64,000 bases of DNA from Yoonia sp034652275 (GTDB lineage: Bacteria > Pseudomonadota > Alphaproteobacteria > Rhodobacterales > Rhodobacteraceae), in contig NZ_JAXIWG010000002.1 of NCBI RefSeq assembly GCF_034652275.1, forward strand, positions 248,001-312,000. The letters run 5' to 3'. A program made the position numbers and the translations under genes. Shown one piece after another: positions 25,753 to 35,438 of the stretch; the first letter of the stretch is position 1; every line of letters starts with the position of its first letter. The notes beneath the pieces are model-generated. The model made no database searches. It saw only the letters and a program-made list of their open reading frames with translations, and was not told the origin of the DNA.

Positions 25753-26752
25753 AACAGGCCCCCGCAATCTGATCACCGACGTGACTGGCCTGCGCGTGGG
25801 CAATGCGCAGGACGACCGGATCAAGACAGGCACAACCGTGCTGGTCGCCGATGCGCCCTTTACCGCCAGCGTGCATGTCATGGGCGGTGCACCGGGGACG
25901 AAGGAAACCGATCTTCTCGCCCCAGACAAGACAGTGCAACAGGTTGATGCGCTGGTGCTGTCAGGCGGGTCGGCGTTCGGGCTGGATGCCTGTTCGGGTG
26001 TGATGGACGGGCTACGCGCGATGGGGCGCGGCTTTGCCATCGGGCCGATGCGGATACCCATCGTGCCGGGGGCGATCATTTTCGATCTGATCAACGGCGG
26101 GGCGAAGGATTGGGATGAAAACCCCTACCGGGCGCTTGGTCTTGCGGCCTTGCAAAACGCAGGCATGGATTTCGCGATTGGCACAACAGGTGCGGGCACC
26201 GGCGCGCTGGCCGCGATGCAAAAAGGCGGGCTGGGGTCGGCGTCACTGGTCCTGCCCGATGGCACCACGGTCGGCGCATTGGTCGCGGTCAATGCTTTGG
26301 GCAGTGTGACAACCCCCGGTGGGCGGCATTTCTGGGCGGCCCCGTTCGAGATGGACGGTGAATTCGGCGGCATTGGCCCTGATCCGCGCGGCGGGTTGAT
26401 CAGCCCTGAACCCAGCCTGAAAGAACAGGCCATGCAGGTGCAGGCCATGCGCGGCGCGAATACGACCATCGCCATCGTCGCCACCGATGCCCCGCTGACC
26501 AAGGTGCAATGCCATCGGCTTGCCGTAACCGCACATGACGGCATGGCCCGCGCCATCGTGCCGTCGCATACGCCTCTGGATGGTGATCTGGTGTTCGGGG
26601 TGGCCACTGGCAACGACGGGTCGGTCGATGCGACCGCCTTTCGCAATATCGCGGCGGCAGGTGCGGTTTGCCTCAGCCGCGCCATCGCGCGCGCGGTCTA
26701 CGAGGCGACAGCGGCAACAGGCGACATCCTGCCCCCGTACCGCCAAGGTTGA
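25736..26752 (+). CDS. P1 family peptidase (DmpA/beta-aminopeptidase-like, family S58)
   Basis: The 338-residue protein belongs to the self-cleaving N-terminal-nucleophile hydrolases that include DmpA and BapA, which release N-terminal D-, beta- or ordinary amino acids. Visible features are ITDVTGLRVGNAQD at the start, LSGGSAFGLDA near 80, and the segment GALVAVNALGSV near 177, whose asparagine-aliphatic context matches the autocleavage region of the family. The GTG at 25736 has GGAGG six bases upstream. It is the last gene of the plus-strand operon. With an M20 deacylase and peptide importer it suggests use of unusual peptides or amides. Confidence 0.85.
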   Translation: MDAAYKTGPRNLITDVTGLRVGNAQDDRIKTGTTVLVADAPFTASVHVMGGAPGTKETDLLAPDKTVQQVDALVLSGGSAFGLDACSGVMDGLRAMGRGFAIGPMRIPIVPGAIIFDLINGGAKDWDENPYRALGLAALQNAGMDFAIGTTGAGTGALAAMQKGGLGSASLVLPDGTTVGALVAVNALGSVTTPGGRHFWAAPFEMDGEFGGIGPDPRGGLISPEPSLKEQAMQVQAMRGANTTIAIVATDAPLTKVQCHRLAVTAHDGMARAIVPSHTPLDGDLVFGVATGNDGSVDATAFRNIAAAGAVCLSRAIARAVYEATAATGDILPPYRQG

Positions 26753-26756
26753 CCGA

Positions 26757-27329
26757 TCAGCCGTTCGGTGCCTGCGCCCTGTCGAACTGCCCGTAATCGC
26801 GGCGCAGGCTGTAGATCGCGGCCTCATCCAAGCCTTCAGCGGCGGCGTGGATGCCCAAAGCATCCTGCGCCGCGCCCAGCGCCGGGTAGGAGGCCAGCGC
26901 GATGAACCGGCCTTTGTGATTGACGCTTTCAAAGGCGCGAATCCCCTCCGCCGTTACCGGCGCGGTGCCATAAAGCGCCAGCAGATGCGGCACATCCGCT
27001 GCTGCGGTCTCATCCGTGCGGGCGGCTTGCCCAAATTCCTGATGCACGACCCTCGCGCCGACGCGGATACGGTAATCGGCAAAATGCACATTGCGCCCCG
27101 CTGTTTGCGATTTGCGATGGTCGCGGTCGGCACGCCAGGCCATGATTGCCTCCTCATCGGCCCAAAGCTGGTGCGACAGGATCAGATCGGGTTCATTCAG
27201 CGACAGATACCTGTCGAGAAACATCAACCCCTGATGTCGCGCCAGCACGGGTTTCAGCCGCGCGACATGGGCGAAATAATGGTCCAGATGCCCCGGCAAG
27301 GGCCGCATTTCAAAGAACAAGGCGTGCAT
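26757..27329 (-). CDS. Antibiotic-biosynthesis-monooxygenase/NIPSNAP-like dimeric alpha-beta barrel protein
   Basis: This 190-residue protein carries two likely ferredoxin-like ABM halves: MHALFFEMRPLPGHLDHYF at the start and a second half after VPHLLALYGTAPVT. The ABM/NIPSNAP fold covers small cofactor-free monooxygenases and proteins of unknown role. The ATG at 27329 has GGAAG seven bases before it. It faces the P1 peptidase operon tail to tail with a 4-bp gap and shows no obvious partner. Function unassigned. Confidence 0.6.
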   Translation of the reverse strand: MHALFFEMRPLPGHLDHYFAHVARLKPVLARHQGLMFLDRYLSLNEPDLILSHQLWADEEAIMAWRADRDHRKSQTAGRNVHFADYRIRVGARVVHQEFGQAARTDETAAADVPHLLALYGTAPVTAEGIRAFESVNHKGRFIALASYPALGAAQDALGIHAAAEGLDEAAIYSLRRDYGQFDRAQAPNG

Positions 27330-27471
27330 GGCTGATCTTCCGGTTCCCGCCAGACGGGGCGATTGAACCCGTCGGATCTGGCCTGACGCTGCCGGAAACC
27401 GCGCCATAAAGCAAGGCCGGGGCGGTGTGCCCGCAGCACCCTTGCGGCACCGCTGGCACGATCAGCAAAGG

Positions 27472-27690
27472 TCAGTACGTGGTGCGGCCGTGGTCCTGCG
27501 TCACGGTGCCGATCCGGGTCAATTGCCAGATCGCCGACAGTCCGACCAGAATATAGACGATCCGCGCCAGCAGTGCCGCCTGACCGCCAAAGATCGCTGC
27601 GACAAGGTCGAATTGAAAGGCACCGACCAGCAGCCAGTTCAGGCCCCCGACGATGACGAGGATGAAGGTGAGGATGTTGAGGGTCCGCAT
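27472..27690 (-). CDS. DUF378 family small membrane protein
   Basis: This 72-residue protein has two transmembrane helices (LNILTFILVIVGGLNWLLVG and ARIVYILVGLSAIWQL), the signature of DUF378, a widespread family of unknown function. The ATG at 27690 is preceded by AAGGAG at good spacing, which argues against the longer open frame. It lies 80 bp downstream of treY on the same strand and could be the last cistron of that operon, or separate. Confidence 0.75.
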   Translation of the reverse strand: MRTLNILTFILVIVGGLNWLLVGAFQFDLVAAIFGGQAALLARIVYILVGLSAIWQLTRIGTVTQDHGRTTY

Positions 27691-27770
27691 GATGTCTCCT
27701 TGGTTACCGAAACTCCAGAACAGGGTCGTCCTTGGTTTGTTCCTGCAAAAGCAGCGGTGCCCCGTTGCCG

Positions 27771-29942
27771 TCAATCGGCGCGCGTGATGCGGACGGGGGT
27801 TGGTGTCGGCTGCGTGGGCCACAACGCCCCTTCAGCATCAGGCAAAACCTGTCCACAGGTCGACAGATGCAAAGCGAACCGGCCGCGTGCGGCCCGCAAT
27901 TCGCCCTCGGCGGCATCAAGCGGTTGCCACGGACCGGCGAATGTCTCTGGTTCAGCGCGGCGCAGATGCAGCAGGGTGCGGGTCAGGTCGAACTTGGTGC
28001 GGTCAAAGGCTGTGCCTGCGGGGCGCCCTTGGGCCAGATGCGCAAGGCGTGTCCAGTCAACCGCAGCGCGGTTGTCGGGGTCGGTCAGGCGGTAACTGCC
28101 GATTTCGGTGCCTTGATATATGTCGGGCACGCCGGGCATGAACAGCTTGAGCGCGCATTGCGCGAGCGCAAGGTTGTCCGCCCGCGTCACAAGGTGGGCC
28201 AGCGCGCTGTCATCGCCAAAGGCCTGCGCTGACCTGCGGGCAGCATCCAGCACAGGGGTTTCGACATCGGCGGCGGGCGCGGTCCAGAAGGTGTCCTGCT
28301 TGGCCTCGCGCATGGCCTTTTCCAGATGGGCCGCCAACCGGTCGGCGAGCGCGCCCGCAGGGGCAGCGGCAAAGGCCGATTGCGCGATATACCAGCGCCA
28401 CGGTGCGGGCGCATCGGGGACGTGCGACAACAAGGTTTCGGCGAACGCCGGATCATGCGACAGGGCGGCGATGCGCATCCGCGCATCCTCTGACCGTTTG
28501 GTGTCGTGGCTGGAAGTCAGCGTCAGCCCGTAAGGCGTCTCAGCCTGCCGTCGCCGCATCGTTGCGTGAAAATCAGCGACGCTCATCGCGGGGGCGTCAG
28601 GTTCCGCGCCGACCTCGTTGGCGGACAATAGCGGGGTCCAGCGATAAAACGCGGTATCCTCCTGCGCCTTGGCGATGGCGGCTCCGGTCAGTTGCTGCAT
28701 CCGCAGGCGCAGTTCGGTGGCGTTCACATCGCACAGCAGCACGGCCAGATCGTCCAGCGCCAAGGCCGCAGGCAGATGCAGCGCCGCACGCGCTGCCGTG
28801 GCGCGGATCAGCGCGGCGTCACTGTCCGGCACATCTTCCGCCGTGGCATAACTACGGTAACGCGGAAAGGCGCGCACATAGGCAAGGATTGCCTGCCGCC
28901 ATGCCCCGCGCCCCCAGTCCAGATGCGCACCCGCGCGCGCGGCCAAATCGGTCAACCGCTCCACCTCGGCCTGCAATTCGACCGTCAGAATCTGCATTTT
29001 CGCTTCGTCGCGTATATCGGCGAATGCGGGCCAGCCCTCGGCCAGTTGCGCAGCGCCATCGGGGTCGGTCAGCACGCGGGTGATCGACCGCGCCGCGACA
29101 TAGCCGGTTTCACCCTGCACAGGCCAATCGGGCAAGGGTTCGTCGCCGGTCAGGATCTTTTCCACCCAGATCGGCGTATCGGGCAACCTGTCGCGCAAGC
29201 GCGCCAGATAGGCGGCAGGGTCGGCCAGCCCATCGACGTGATCGACACGCAGGCCGGTCGCGACGCCGCTGTCGATCAGGTCGAAGGTGAGGCAATTCAC
29301 ATCGTCGAACACGGCGCGATCCTCGACCCGCAGCCCGATCAGTCCGGTGACGGTAAAGAAACGGCGGTGGTCGATGGCCGCCGCCTCGGTCTGCCATGCC
29401 GTCAGCCGCCAAGGCTGTGCGTCATGCGTTTGGGTGATGCTGCCCTCGGCGGGGACGGCCAGCGGCACCTGCAGACCGGGGGCGCACATCATGTCGCCTT
29501 CGACGGTGATCTCGCCCGCCGCCGCCAGTTCATCAAAGGGCGCGCCCAGCCATGGCAGGCGCAGCCGCCCGCCCGACCAGTCGATATCGAAATGGCGGGC
29601 ATAGCGGCTGTCCTGCCCGTGCCGCAACACATCGGCCAGCCACGGGGTCTGCACCGTGAACGCCATATGGTTCGGCACGATATCAAGGATCAGGCCCAAC
29701 CCTGCGTCCCGCAACCGCTGCGCCAGAAATTCCAGCCCATCGCGCCCGCCAAGTGCAGGTTCCACCTCGTTCGGGTCGGTCACGTCATAGCCGTGGGTGG
29801 ACCCCGGTGCCGCCGTAAAGATCGGCGAGAGATACAGATCGGACACGCCCAGATCGCGAAAGTAAGGCACAAGCTCCGCCGCACGGGCGAAATCCGTGCC
29901 GTTGCGCAGTTGCAGGCGGTAGGTGGCGGTGGGTAGCTTCAT
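27771..29942 (-). CDS. treY: Malto-oligosyltrehalose synthase TreY
   Basis: TreY turns the reducing-end alpha-1,4 bond of a maltodextrin into an alpha,alpha-1,1 bond, giving malto-oligosyltrehalose. The 723-residue GH13 protein starts TATYRLQL, with THGYDV near residue 50 and DIVPNHMAF near 90. The nucleophile is the aspartate in LRVDHVDGLADP near 233 and the acid/base the glutamate in IWVEKIL near 260. It is the last enzyme gene of a seven-gene minus-strand operon. Its ATG overlaps the malQ stop by 4 bp. With TreZ it returns glucan to trehalose. Confidence 0.95.
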   Translation of the reverse strand: MKLPTATYRLQLRNGTDFARAAELVPYFRDLGVSDLYLSPIFTAAPGSTHGYDVTDPNEVEPALGGRDGLEFLAQRLRDAGLGLILDIVPNHMAFTVQTPWLADVLRHGQDSRYARHFDIDWSGGRLRLPWLGAPFDELAAAGEITVEGDMMCAPGLQVPLAVPAEGSITQTHDAQPWRLTAWQTEAAAIDHRRFFTVTGLIGLRVEDRAVFDDVNCLTFDLIDSGVATGLRVDHVDGLADPAAYLARLRDRLPDTPIWVEKILTGDEPLPDWPVQGETGYVAARSITRVLTDPDGAAQLAEGWPAFADIRDEAKMQILTVELQAEVERLTDLAARAGAHLDWGRGAWRQAILAYVRAFPRYRSYATAEDVPDSDAALIRATAARAALHLPAALALDDLAVLLCDVNATELRLRMQQLTGAAIAKAQEDTAFYRWTPLLSANEVGAEPDAPAMSVADFHATMRRRQAETPYGLTLTSSHDTKRSEDARMRIAALSHDPAFAETLLSHVPDAPAPWRWYIAQSAFAAAPAGALADRLAAHLEKAMREAKQDTFWTAPAADVETPVLDAARRSAQAFGDDSALAHLVTRADNLALAQCALKLFMPGVPDIYQGTEIGSYRLTDPDNRAAVDWTRLAHLAQGRPAGTAFDRTKFDLTRTLLHLRRAEPETFAGPWQPLDAAEGELRAARGRFALHLSTCGQVLPDAEGALWPTQPTPTPVRITRAD

Positions 29943-31654
29943 TCGGGCCTCGGTCGGGCTTGGCGCATGATACGCGCGATGCGGGCAAAGGTGGGATGGG
30001 TGGCGATATCGGCGATGCTGACAGGCGATCGCGGTTTCCAGTTGGGATAGCCGTCGGTCACGCCGGGCAGGTTGGTGGGCCGCGCCGGTCCGACCAGATC
30101 GGCCAGCCGCACCCCAGCTAGCACCGATGGCGTCGCCGCGATGAAACGGTGGGCGGCATCCAGCAGGGTATCGGCATCCGGCTTGCTGACGCCCAGCGCG
30201 CGGGCCAGATGCACACGCTCCCAGATGCGATGTTTGCGATGGGTGCTACTTGCGCCCTTGGACACCAGCCCGTTCGTTTCGCGCAGGTCGATGTCGATCC
30301 CGTCCCACCAGCCATTCAGCGGCGGCAGGTCATGCGTCGACAGACAGGCCAGTGCCATTTGCGGATAGGTATCGGCAGGGGCGAAACCATCTTCGGACTG
30401 TTCGAAATAGACGATCCGGTAGGACAGCACCCCCGCCTGTTCCATCGCCGCGCGAAAGCCATCGGGGACGAACCCAAGGTCCTCGCCGATGACCACGGCC
30501 TGATGGGTCTGCGACGCCTCGGCCAGCGCGCGCAGCATGTCGGGCAGGGGAAACCGCAGATGCGCACCATGGGCGGCAGGCGCGCCCTTCGGGATCAGGA
30601 ACAGCTGCCAGAGCGCCATGGCGTGGTCGATCCGCAGGGCCCCCGCGTCCTGCAACTGCGCTGCGATCACCGCGCGATAGGGGGCGAAATCCGCCTCGCG
30701 CAGCGCTGCGGGCGAGGGCGCGGCAAGGTGCCAGTTCTGGCCATCCTCGCTGAACACATCCGGCGGCGCGCCGATGGTCAGGTCCGGCAAGGATACAGCC
30801 GTACCCGACCATGTGGCCGATCCATCCAGCGCCTCGCCCACGGCAAGATCGAGGTAAAGACCGACCCGCATGCCGGCGTCTTTCGCGGCCTGCTGTGCGG
30901 CGTGAAGCTGTTGCCGTGCGATCCACTGCAGCCAGAGGTGGAACTGCACCTCATGCCCGTTGCTGTGCGCAAATTCGGCAACTGCGGCAGACTGCGGATC
31001 GTGGAACGCCGTGGGCCAGTCATTCCAGCCGCCGCCGTGCGCGTGGCTCAGCGCCTCGAACAGGGCATGCTGGTGCAGTGCATCGCCCCCTTGCGCGACG
31101 AATGCGTCAAATGCTGGATCGGGACTGCGCCTGTCGAACACCCCGCGCAAGGCCGCCAGTTTCGTACGCGCGACAGCGGTGTAATCGACGGTATCGCCGT
31201 CCTCCATCGCGGGCCGGTCAACGCCCAGCAGATCGGGGGCGATGTAAAGCGGGTTCAGGAACCGCCGGTTGGACGGCGAAAACGGCGAGGCGCGTTCGGG
31301 CATCGCGGTGAACGGGGCATGGACAGGGTTGATGCCCAGAAAATCCGCACCTTCTGCACCGCAGATGCGCGCCAGGGCCGCCAGATCCGCGAAATCGCCG
31401 ATCCCCCATGACCTGTCCGACCGCAGTTCGTAAAGCTGGCAGAACACGCCCCAGCCTTTCGCATCAAGCAGGGATTGCGGCAGATGGCAGCACACGTCGG
31501 ACGGCACCGTCATCCGCCGCGGCGCAGGCGGACCTGCGGGGGCGGCCTTTGGGTCTTGGCCAAGCCCGTCGAGGATCAGGGCGAGCGTCGCGTCCGGCAC
31601 CTTGCGACCGTCGTAGTCCAGCTTGATGCCGTGATGGCGGGCAAGGCGTCTCAT
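29939..31654 (-). CDS. malQ: 4-alpha-glucanotransferase MalQ (amylomaltase)
   Basis: MalQ transfers maltodextrin segments between chains and releases glucose. The 571-residue GH77 protein shows the nucleophile motif ALRIDHAMAL near residue 342, the acid/base in VVIGEDLGFVP near 390 and the third acid in LSTHDLPPLNGWW near 441. An N-terminal extension before residue 70 is typical of bacterial MalQ. The ATG at 31654 overlaps the treZ stop by 4 bp, and the longer open frame to 31840 only shadows treZ. In this operon it would recycle short dextrins left by GlgX and TreY. Confidence 0.95.
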   Translation of the reverse strand: MRRLARHHGIKLDYDGRKVPDATLALILDGLGQDPKAAPAGPPAPRRMTVPSDVCCHLPQSLLDAKGWGVFCQLYELRSDRSWGIGDFADLAALARICGAEGADFLGINPVHAPFTAMPERASPFSPSNRRFLNPLYIAPDLLGVDRPAMEDGDTVDYTAVARTKLAALRGVFDRRSPDPAFDAFVAQGGDALHQHALFEALSHAHGGGWNDWPTAFHDPQSAAVAEFAHSNGHEVQFHLWLQWIARQQLHAAQQAAKDAGMRVGLYLDLAVGEALDGSATWSGTAVSLPDLTIGAPPDVFSEDGQNWHLAAPSPAALREADFAPYRAVIAAQLQDAGALRIDHAMALWQLFLIPKGAPAAHGAHLRFPLPDMLRALAEASQTHQAVVIGEDLGFVPDGFRAAMEQAGVLSYRIVYFEQSEDGFAPADTYPQMALACLSTHDLPPLNGWWDGIDIDLRETNGLVSKGASSTHRKHRIWERVHLARALGVSKPDADTLLDAAHRFIAATPSVLAGVRLADLVGPARPTNLPGVTDGYPNWKPRSPVSIADIATHPTFARIARIMRQARPRPE

Positions 31655-33372
31655 ACGATCCAGAACGCGGCGGAATGGGGCGCGCCCGGTGCATCGCCTG
31701 TCAGGTGGATGCTTTCGCCGGTCGCGTCGGGCAGTTGGGCCGCCTTCGTCGACAGGTTCGCCCGGACCGACAATGTCCCGCCGCCAAGCCGCCAATCGAC
31801 GGCAAGACAGCGGTCCGGCGCGTCCAGCCGCGTGCCGCAATCCGGCCCTGTGCCAGGGATCAGCGGCACGATCCGGTCGCGGCGCAGGCGCAGCAGATCA
31901 CGATACCGCGCAAAGGCCGCGCGACCGGCAGGGGTGTCCAGTTTGGTCCAGTCGATCCGGCTGTCCTGATAGGTCTGCGGGTCGATCGGGTCCGGCACAT
32001 CCTCGGCGGCAAAACTGTCGAACGCTCCAAACTCGCGCCTGCGCCCTTCGGTGACGGCGCGGCCCAGATCACCCTCGAAACCGGCGAAGAACAGGAACGG
32101 GTTCATCTCGTCCCATTCATCGCCCATGAAGATCATCGGCACATGGGGCGACAGCAGCAGCACCGCCTGCATCGCCCGCAAGGCGGGTTCGGGGGCAAGT
32201 ACCGTCAGCCGTTCGCCCAGCGCACGATTGCCGATCTGGTCGTGGTTTTGCAGAAAGTTGATAAAGACATCAGGCGGGAAATGGCCGGACGGCGATCCTT
32301 GGCCGCCCGCGCCTTTGGTGGCATAGCCTTCGGCCATCGCACGCGTCAGGATAGCGGTGGGATGGTCGGCAAAGCCGCCGTAATAGCCAGCGGTCTCGCC
32401 CGTCAGCAGCACATGGGCGGCGTTGTGCCAGTCGTCGTTCCATTCGGCTGTCATCAGGGGCACGGCATCGCCCGTCCGTTCATGCAGATGGATGACGTTG
32501 CGGTTATCCTCGGTCGTCAGATGGACGGGCCGATCGATTTCGGTACGGATCTCGCGGGCAAGCGAGATCAGGATTTCGGGGTCGCTGTCAGGGTCGCGGA
32601 CATGGTCGATGGCATCCAGCCGCAGCCCGTCGAAGTTGAAATCGCGCAGCCAGTACAGCGCATTGTCGATAAAGAACCGCCGGACGGGTGCCGCACCATA
32701 GGCGATGCCTGCACCCCAAGGTGTCTGCCTGTCGTCGAAGAATGGCGATGCATATGTGTGCAGGTAATTCCCGTCTGGTCCGAAGTGGTTATAGACCACA
32801 TCGAGCAGCACCATCAGCCCGTGCCCGTGGGCCGCGTCGATCAGCGCGCGCAGGTCGTCGGGCGTGCCATAGGCCGGATGCGGCGCGTAAGGCAAAACGC
32901 CGTCATAGCCCCAGCCGCGATCACCACCGAACTGCGCGACAGGCATCAGTTCCAGCGCGGTCACGCCCAGATCGGCCAGATGCGGCAGCTTTGCCATCGC
33001 GGCGCGATAGGTGCCTTCGGGGGTAAAGGTGCCGATGTGGCATTCATAGATCACAGCCGCATGCCATGGCAGGTCGGGGCGGTCATGCTGCCAGTCGTAG
33101 TCCGACGACGCCACAACGCTGTCGCCATGCACGCTGTCCGCCTGCAGCCGCGATGCGGGGTCGGGCACACGCGACCCGTCGGGCAAGCGGAACGCATATG
33201 GGGTGCCTGCCGGTGCCTTGGTCGTCAGATCGAACCATCCGTCGCCTGCGGCCTGCATCACGACCTCTTTGTCGGGCAGGCACAGTTGCACATCGGCCAC
33301 GTCGGGCGCCCAAAGCCGGAACCGCGTCGCCGCCCCGTCGGGAACAGCGCCCCATGCAGGCAGCCCCGTCAT
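31651..33372 (-). CDS. treZ: Malto-oligosyltrehalose trehalohydrolase TreZ
   Basis: TreZ cleaves the alpha-1,4 bond next to the trehalose unit and frees trehalose. The 573-residue protein begins with a CBM48-like N-terminal domain (AATRFRLWAPDVADVQL), then the GH13 barrel with LLDVVYNHFGPDGNYL near residue 190. The nucleophile aspartate is in GLRLDAIDH near 252, the acid in HLTTEDNRN near 287 and a third in NHDQIGN near 377. It overlaps glgX and malQ by 4 bp each. The pairing with treY in one operon confirms the TreYZ route. Confidence 0.95.
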   Translation of the reverse strand: MTGLPAWGAVPDGAATRFRLWAPDVADVQLCLPDKEVVMQAAGDGWFDLTTKAPAGTPYAFRLPDGSRVPDPASRLQADSVHGDSVVASSDYDWQHDRPDLPWHAAVIYECHIGTFTPEGTYRAAMAKLPHLADLGVTALELMPVAQFGGDRGWGYDGVLPYAPHPAYGTPDDLRALIDAAHGHGLMVLLDVVYNHFGPDGNYLHTYASPFFDDRQTPWGAGIAYGAAPVRRFFIDNALYWLRDFNFDGLRLDAIDHVRDPDSDPEILISLAREIRTEIDRPVHLTTEDNRNVIHLHERTGDAVPLMTAEWNDDWHNAAHVLLTGETAGYYGGFADHPTAILTRAMAEGYATKGAGGQGSPSGHFPPDVFINFLQNHDQIGNRALGERLTVLAPEPALRAMQAVLLLSPHVPMIFMGDEWDEMNPFLFFAGFEGDLGRAVTEGRRREFGAFDSFAAEDVPDPIDPQTYQDSRIDWTKLDTPAGRAAFARYRDLLRLRRDRIVPLIPGTGPDCGTRLDAPDRCLAVDWRLGGGTLSVRANLSTKAAQLPDATGESIHLTGDAPGAPHSAAFWIV

Positions 33373-35438
33373 GGAACGGACTCCAGCAAAATCAGCGCGC
33401 GGGCGTCGATCTGCATCCGGCTTTCGACCGGATCACCGAAACCCTGCGGATCGGCGCGCGCGTCCTTGGTGCAGACAAGGTGCTGCCAGCGGCCTTCGGG
33501 CAGGTGCAGATCGCGCGGGTCGGCTGCGGCATTCATCGCCAGAAACAGGGTGCGGTCGGTGTCCCCGTGAAAGCTGAGCGCCAGCGCCCGTCTGTCGGAT
33601 TCCTGCCAGGCTTCGGGGTCGATGTCGCCGCCGCGCAGCTTGTGCCAGCGGACATAGCGGTGTTCGGGGTTGTCGTCGGTGGCATGCAGAAACCTTTGCG
33701 CCATCAGGATCGGACGCGCGGCACGCAGCGCGATCAGCCCAGCAAGAAAATCGACGAAAGGGTCGTCGACGGTATCCCAGTCGAACCAGTTCATCTCTCC
33801 GGGTTGGCAATAGGCGTTGTTGTTGCCGCCCTGCGTGCGCCCGTTCTCATCGCCCATCAGGATCATCGGCGTGCCTTGCGATAGCAGCAGCGTGGCCATC
33901 AGGTTGCGCCGCTGCCTGTCGCGCAGCGCGATGATGGCAGGGTCGTCGGTCGGGCCTTCGGCACCGTGGTTCCACGACAGGTTATGCGAATGGCCGTCCT
34001 TGTTATCCTCGCCATTGGCATCGTTGTGCTTGTGGTCGTAGGACACCAGATCCGACAGCGTGAAACCGTCATGCGCAGTGATGAAATTGATGGATGTCCA
34101 CGGGCGGCGGCCATTGTGTTCAAACCGCGAGGCAGAGCCCAGCAGACGGTCGGCCATTTCGGGCGCCTGATCGTGGTCGCCTTTCCAGAAAGCGCGGACA
34201 GTATCGCGGTAGGTGTCATTCCATTCGGCCCAGCCCGGGGGGAAATTGCCGACCTGATAGCCGTCATTGCCGGTATCCCAGGGTTCCGCGATCAGCTTGA
34301 CCTGGCTCAAGACAGGGTCCTGGCGCACAGCGGTCAGGAACGGATTGGCGGGGTCAAAGTAATCGCGCCGCCGCCCCAGCGTGGTGGCCAGATCAAACCG
34401 GAACCCGTCAATGTGGCAATCTTCGACCCAATAGCGCAGCGAATCCATGACCATCTGCATGACGCGGCTGTTTTCAAGGTTCAGCGTGTTACCGGTACCG
34501 GTCGTATCAAAGCAATAGCGCGGATCGTCGCCCAAAAGGTAATAGGACGCGTTGTCGATGCCCCGGAACGACAGGGTCGGCCCCATCTGGTTGCCTTCGG
34601 CGGTGTGGTTGTAGACAACGTCCAAAATCACCTCGATCCCCGCATCGTGCAGGCGGTGGACCATCACGCGGAATTCATCCAGCGCGCCGTGCTGCACCAG
34701 ATAGCGGTTCGCAGGCGCGAAAAAGCCGGTGGTGTTATAGCCCCACCAGTTGACCAGACCCTTTTCCTGCAAATGCCGGTCGTCGTGGAATGAATGGATC
34801 GGCAGCAGTTCCACCGCTGTCACACCCAACCGCTTGAGATGTGCGATCGTGCCCGGATCGGCCAGCCCTTCGAACGTGCCACGCACCGGATTGTTCACAT
34901 GGGGGGCGCGCATGGTCATGCCGCCGACATGCGCCTCGTAGATGACCGTGCGCTGCCACGGCGTGCGAGGGCGCATATCATCGCCCCAGGTCGCGGCACT
35001 GGGGGCGACCACGCATTTGGGCATCAACCGCGCGGAATCGCGGCGGTCAAAGCTCAGATCGCCGCGCCGGTGGCCGACGCGGTAGCCGAACAGCGCATCA
35101 TGCCAGCGCAGTTCGCCGTGATGCGCGCGCGCATAGGGGTCCAGCAGCAACTTGTTGGGGTTGAACCTGTGCCCTTCTTCCGGCGCATAGGGGCCGTGGA
35201 CGCGGTAGCCGTATAACTGGCCGGGCCGGACCTCGGGCAAGTACCCATGCCAAATCTGGTGGGTGTTTTCGGGCAGCGGCACGCGCGCGATCTCTCGCGT
35301 GCCGGAGGCATTGAACAGGCATAGGTCGACCTTGGTTGCATTGGCCGAAAAGATCGCGAAATTCGTGCCCGCGCCGTCCCAAGTGGCCCCGCGCCGCGAC
35401 CCGATGCCGGTTTCGACTTTGTAAGTGGATGTCATCAT
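33369..35438 (-). CDS. glgX: Glycogen debranching enzyme GlgX
   Basis: GlgX hydrolyses alpha-1,6 branches of glycogen after the outer chains are trimmed. The 689-residue protein has an N-terminal CBM48 (TNFAIFSANATKVDLCLF) and an isoamylase-type GH13 barrel. FRFDLATTLGRR carries the nucleophile near residue 348, LIAEPWDTG the acid/base near 384 and ITAHDGFTL the third acid near 456. The length is standard. Overlaps of 4 bp on both sides fix its place between glgB and treZ. It would supply linear chains to TreY. Confidence 0.95.
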   Translation of the reverse strand: MMTSTYKVETGIGSRRGATWDGAGTNFAIFSANATKVDLCLFNASGTREIARVPLPENTHQIWHGYLPEVRPGQLYGYRVHGPYAPEEGHRFNPNKLLLDPYARAHHGELRWHDALFGYRVGHRRGDLSFDRRDSARLMPKCVVAPSAATWGDDMRPRTPWQRTVIYEAHVGGMTMRAPHVNNPVRGTFEGLADPGTIAHLKRLGVTAVELLPIHSFHDDRHLQEKGLVNWWGYNTTGFFAPANRYLVQHGALDEFRVMVHRLHDAGIEVILDVVYNHTAEGNQMGPTLSFRGIDNASYYLLGDDPRYCFDTTGTGNTLNLENSRVMQMVMDSLRYWVEDCHIDGFRFDLATTLGRRRDYFDPANPFLTAVRQDPVLSQVKLIAEPWDTGNDGYQVGNFPPGWAEWNDTYRDTVRAFWKGDHDQAPEMADRLLGSASRFEHNGRRPWTSINFITAHDGFTLSDLVSYDHKHNDANGEDNKDGHSHNLSWNHGAEGPTDDPAIIALRDRQRRNLMATLLLSQGTPMILMGDENGRTQGGNNNAYCQPGEMNWFDWDTVDDPFVDFLAGLIALRAARPILMAQRFLHATDDNPEHRYVRWHKLRGGDIDPEAWQESDRRALALSFHGDTDRTLFLAMNAAADPRDLHLPEGRWQHLVCTKDARADPQGFGDPVESRMQIDARALILLESVP

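Noticed and set aside
27420..27460. GC-rich inverted repeat after the DUF378 gene as a terminator
   Set aside because: The arms pair imperfectly when written out and no T-tract follows on the minus strand.
30149..31411. 420-codon open frame on the plus strand opposite malQ
   Set aside because: It is antisense to a clear malQ, has no recognisable domain and is rich in arginine, glycine and proline as expected for a shadow frame in GC-rich DNA. The same applies to long plus-strand frames at 33966-34793, 38041-39372, 39544-40539 and 41643-42812.
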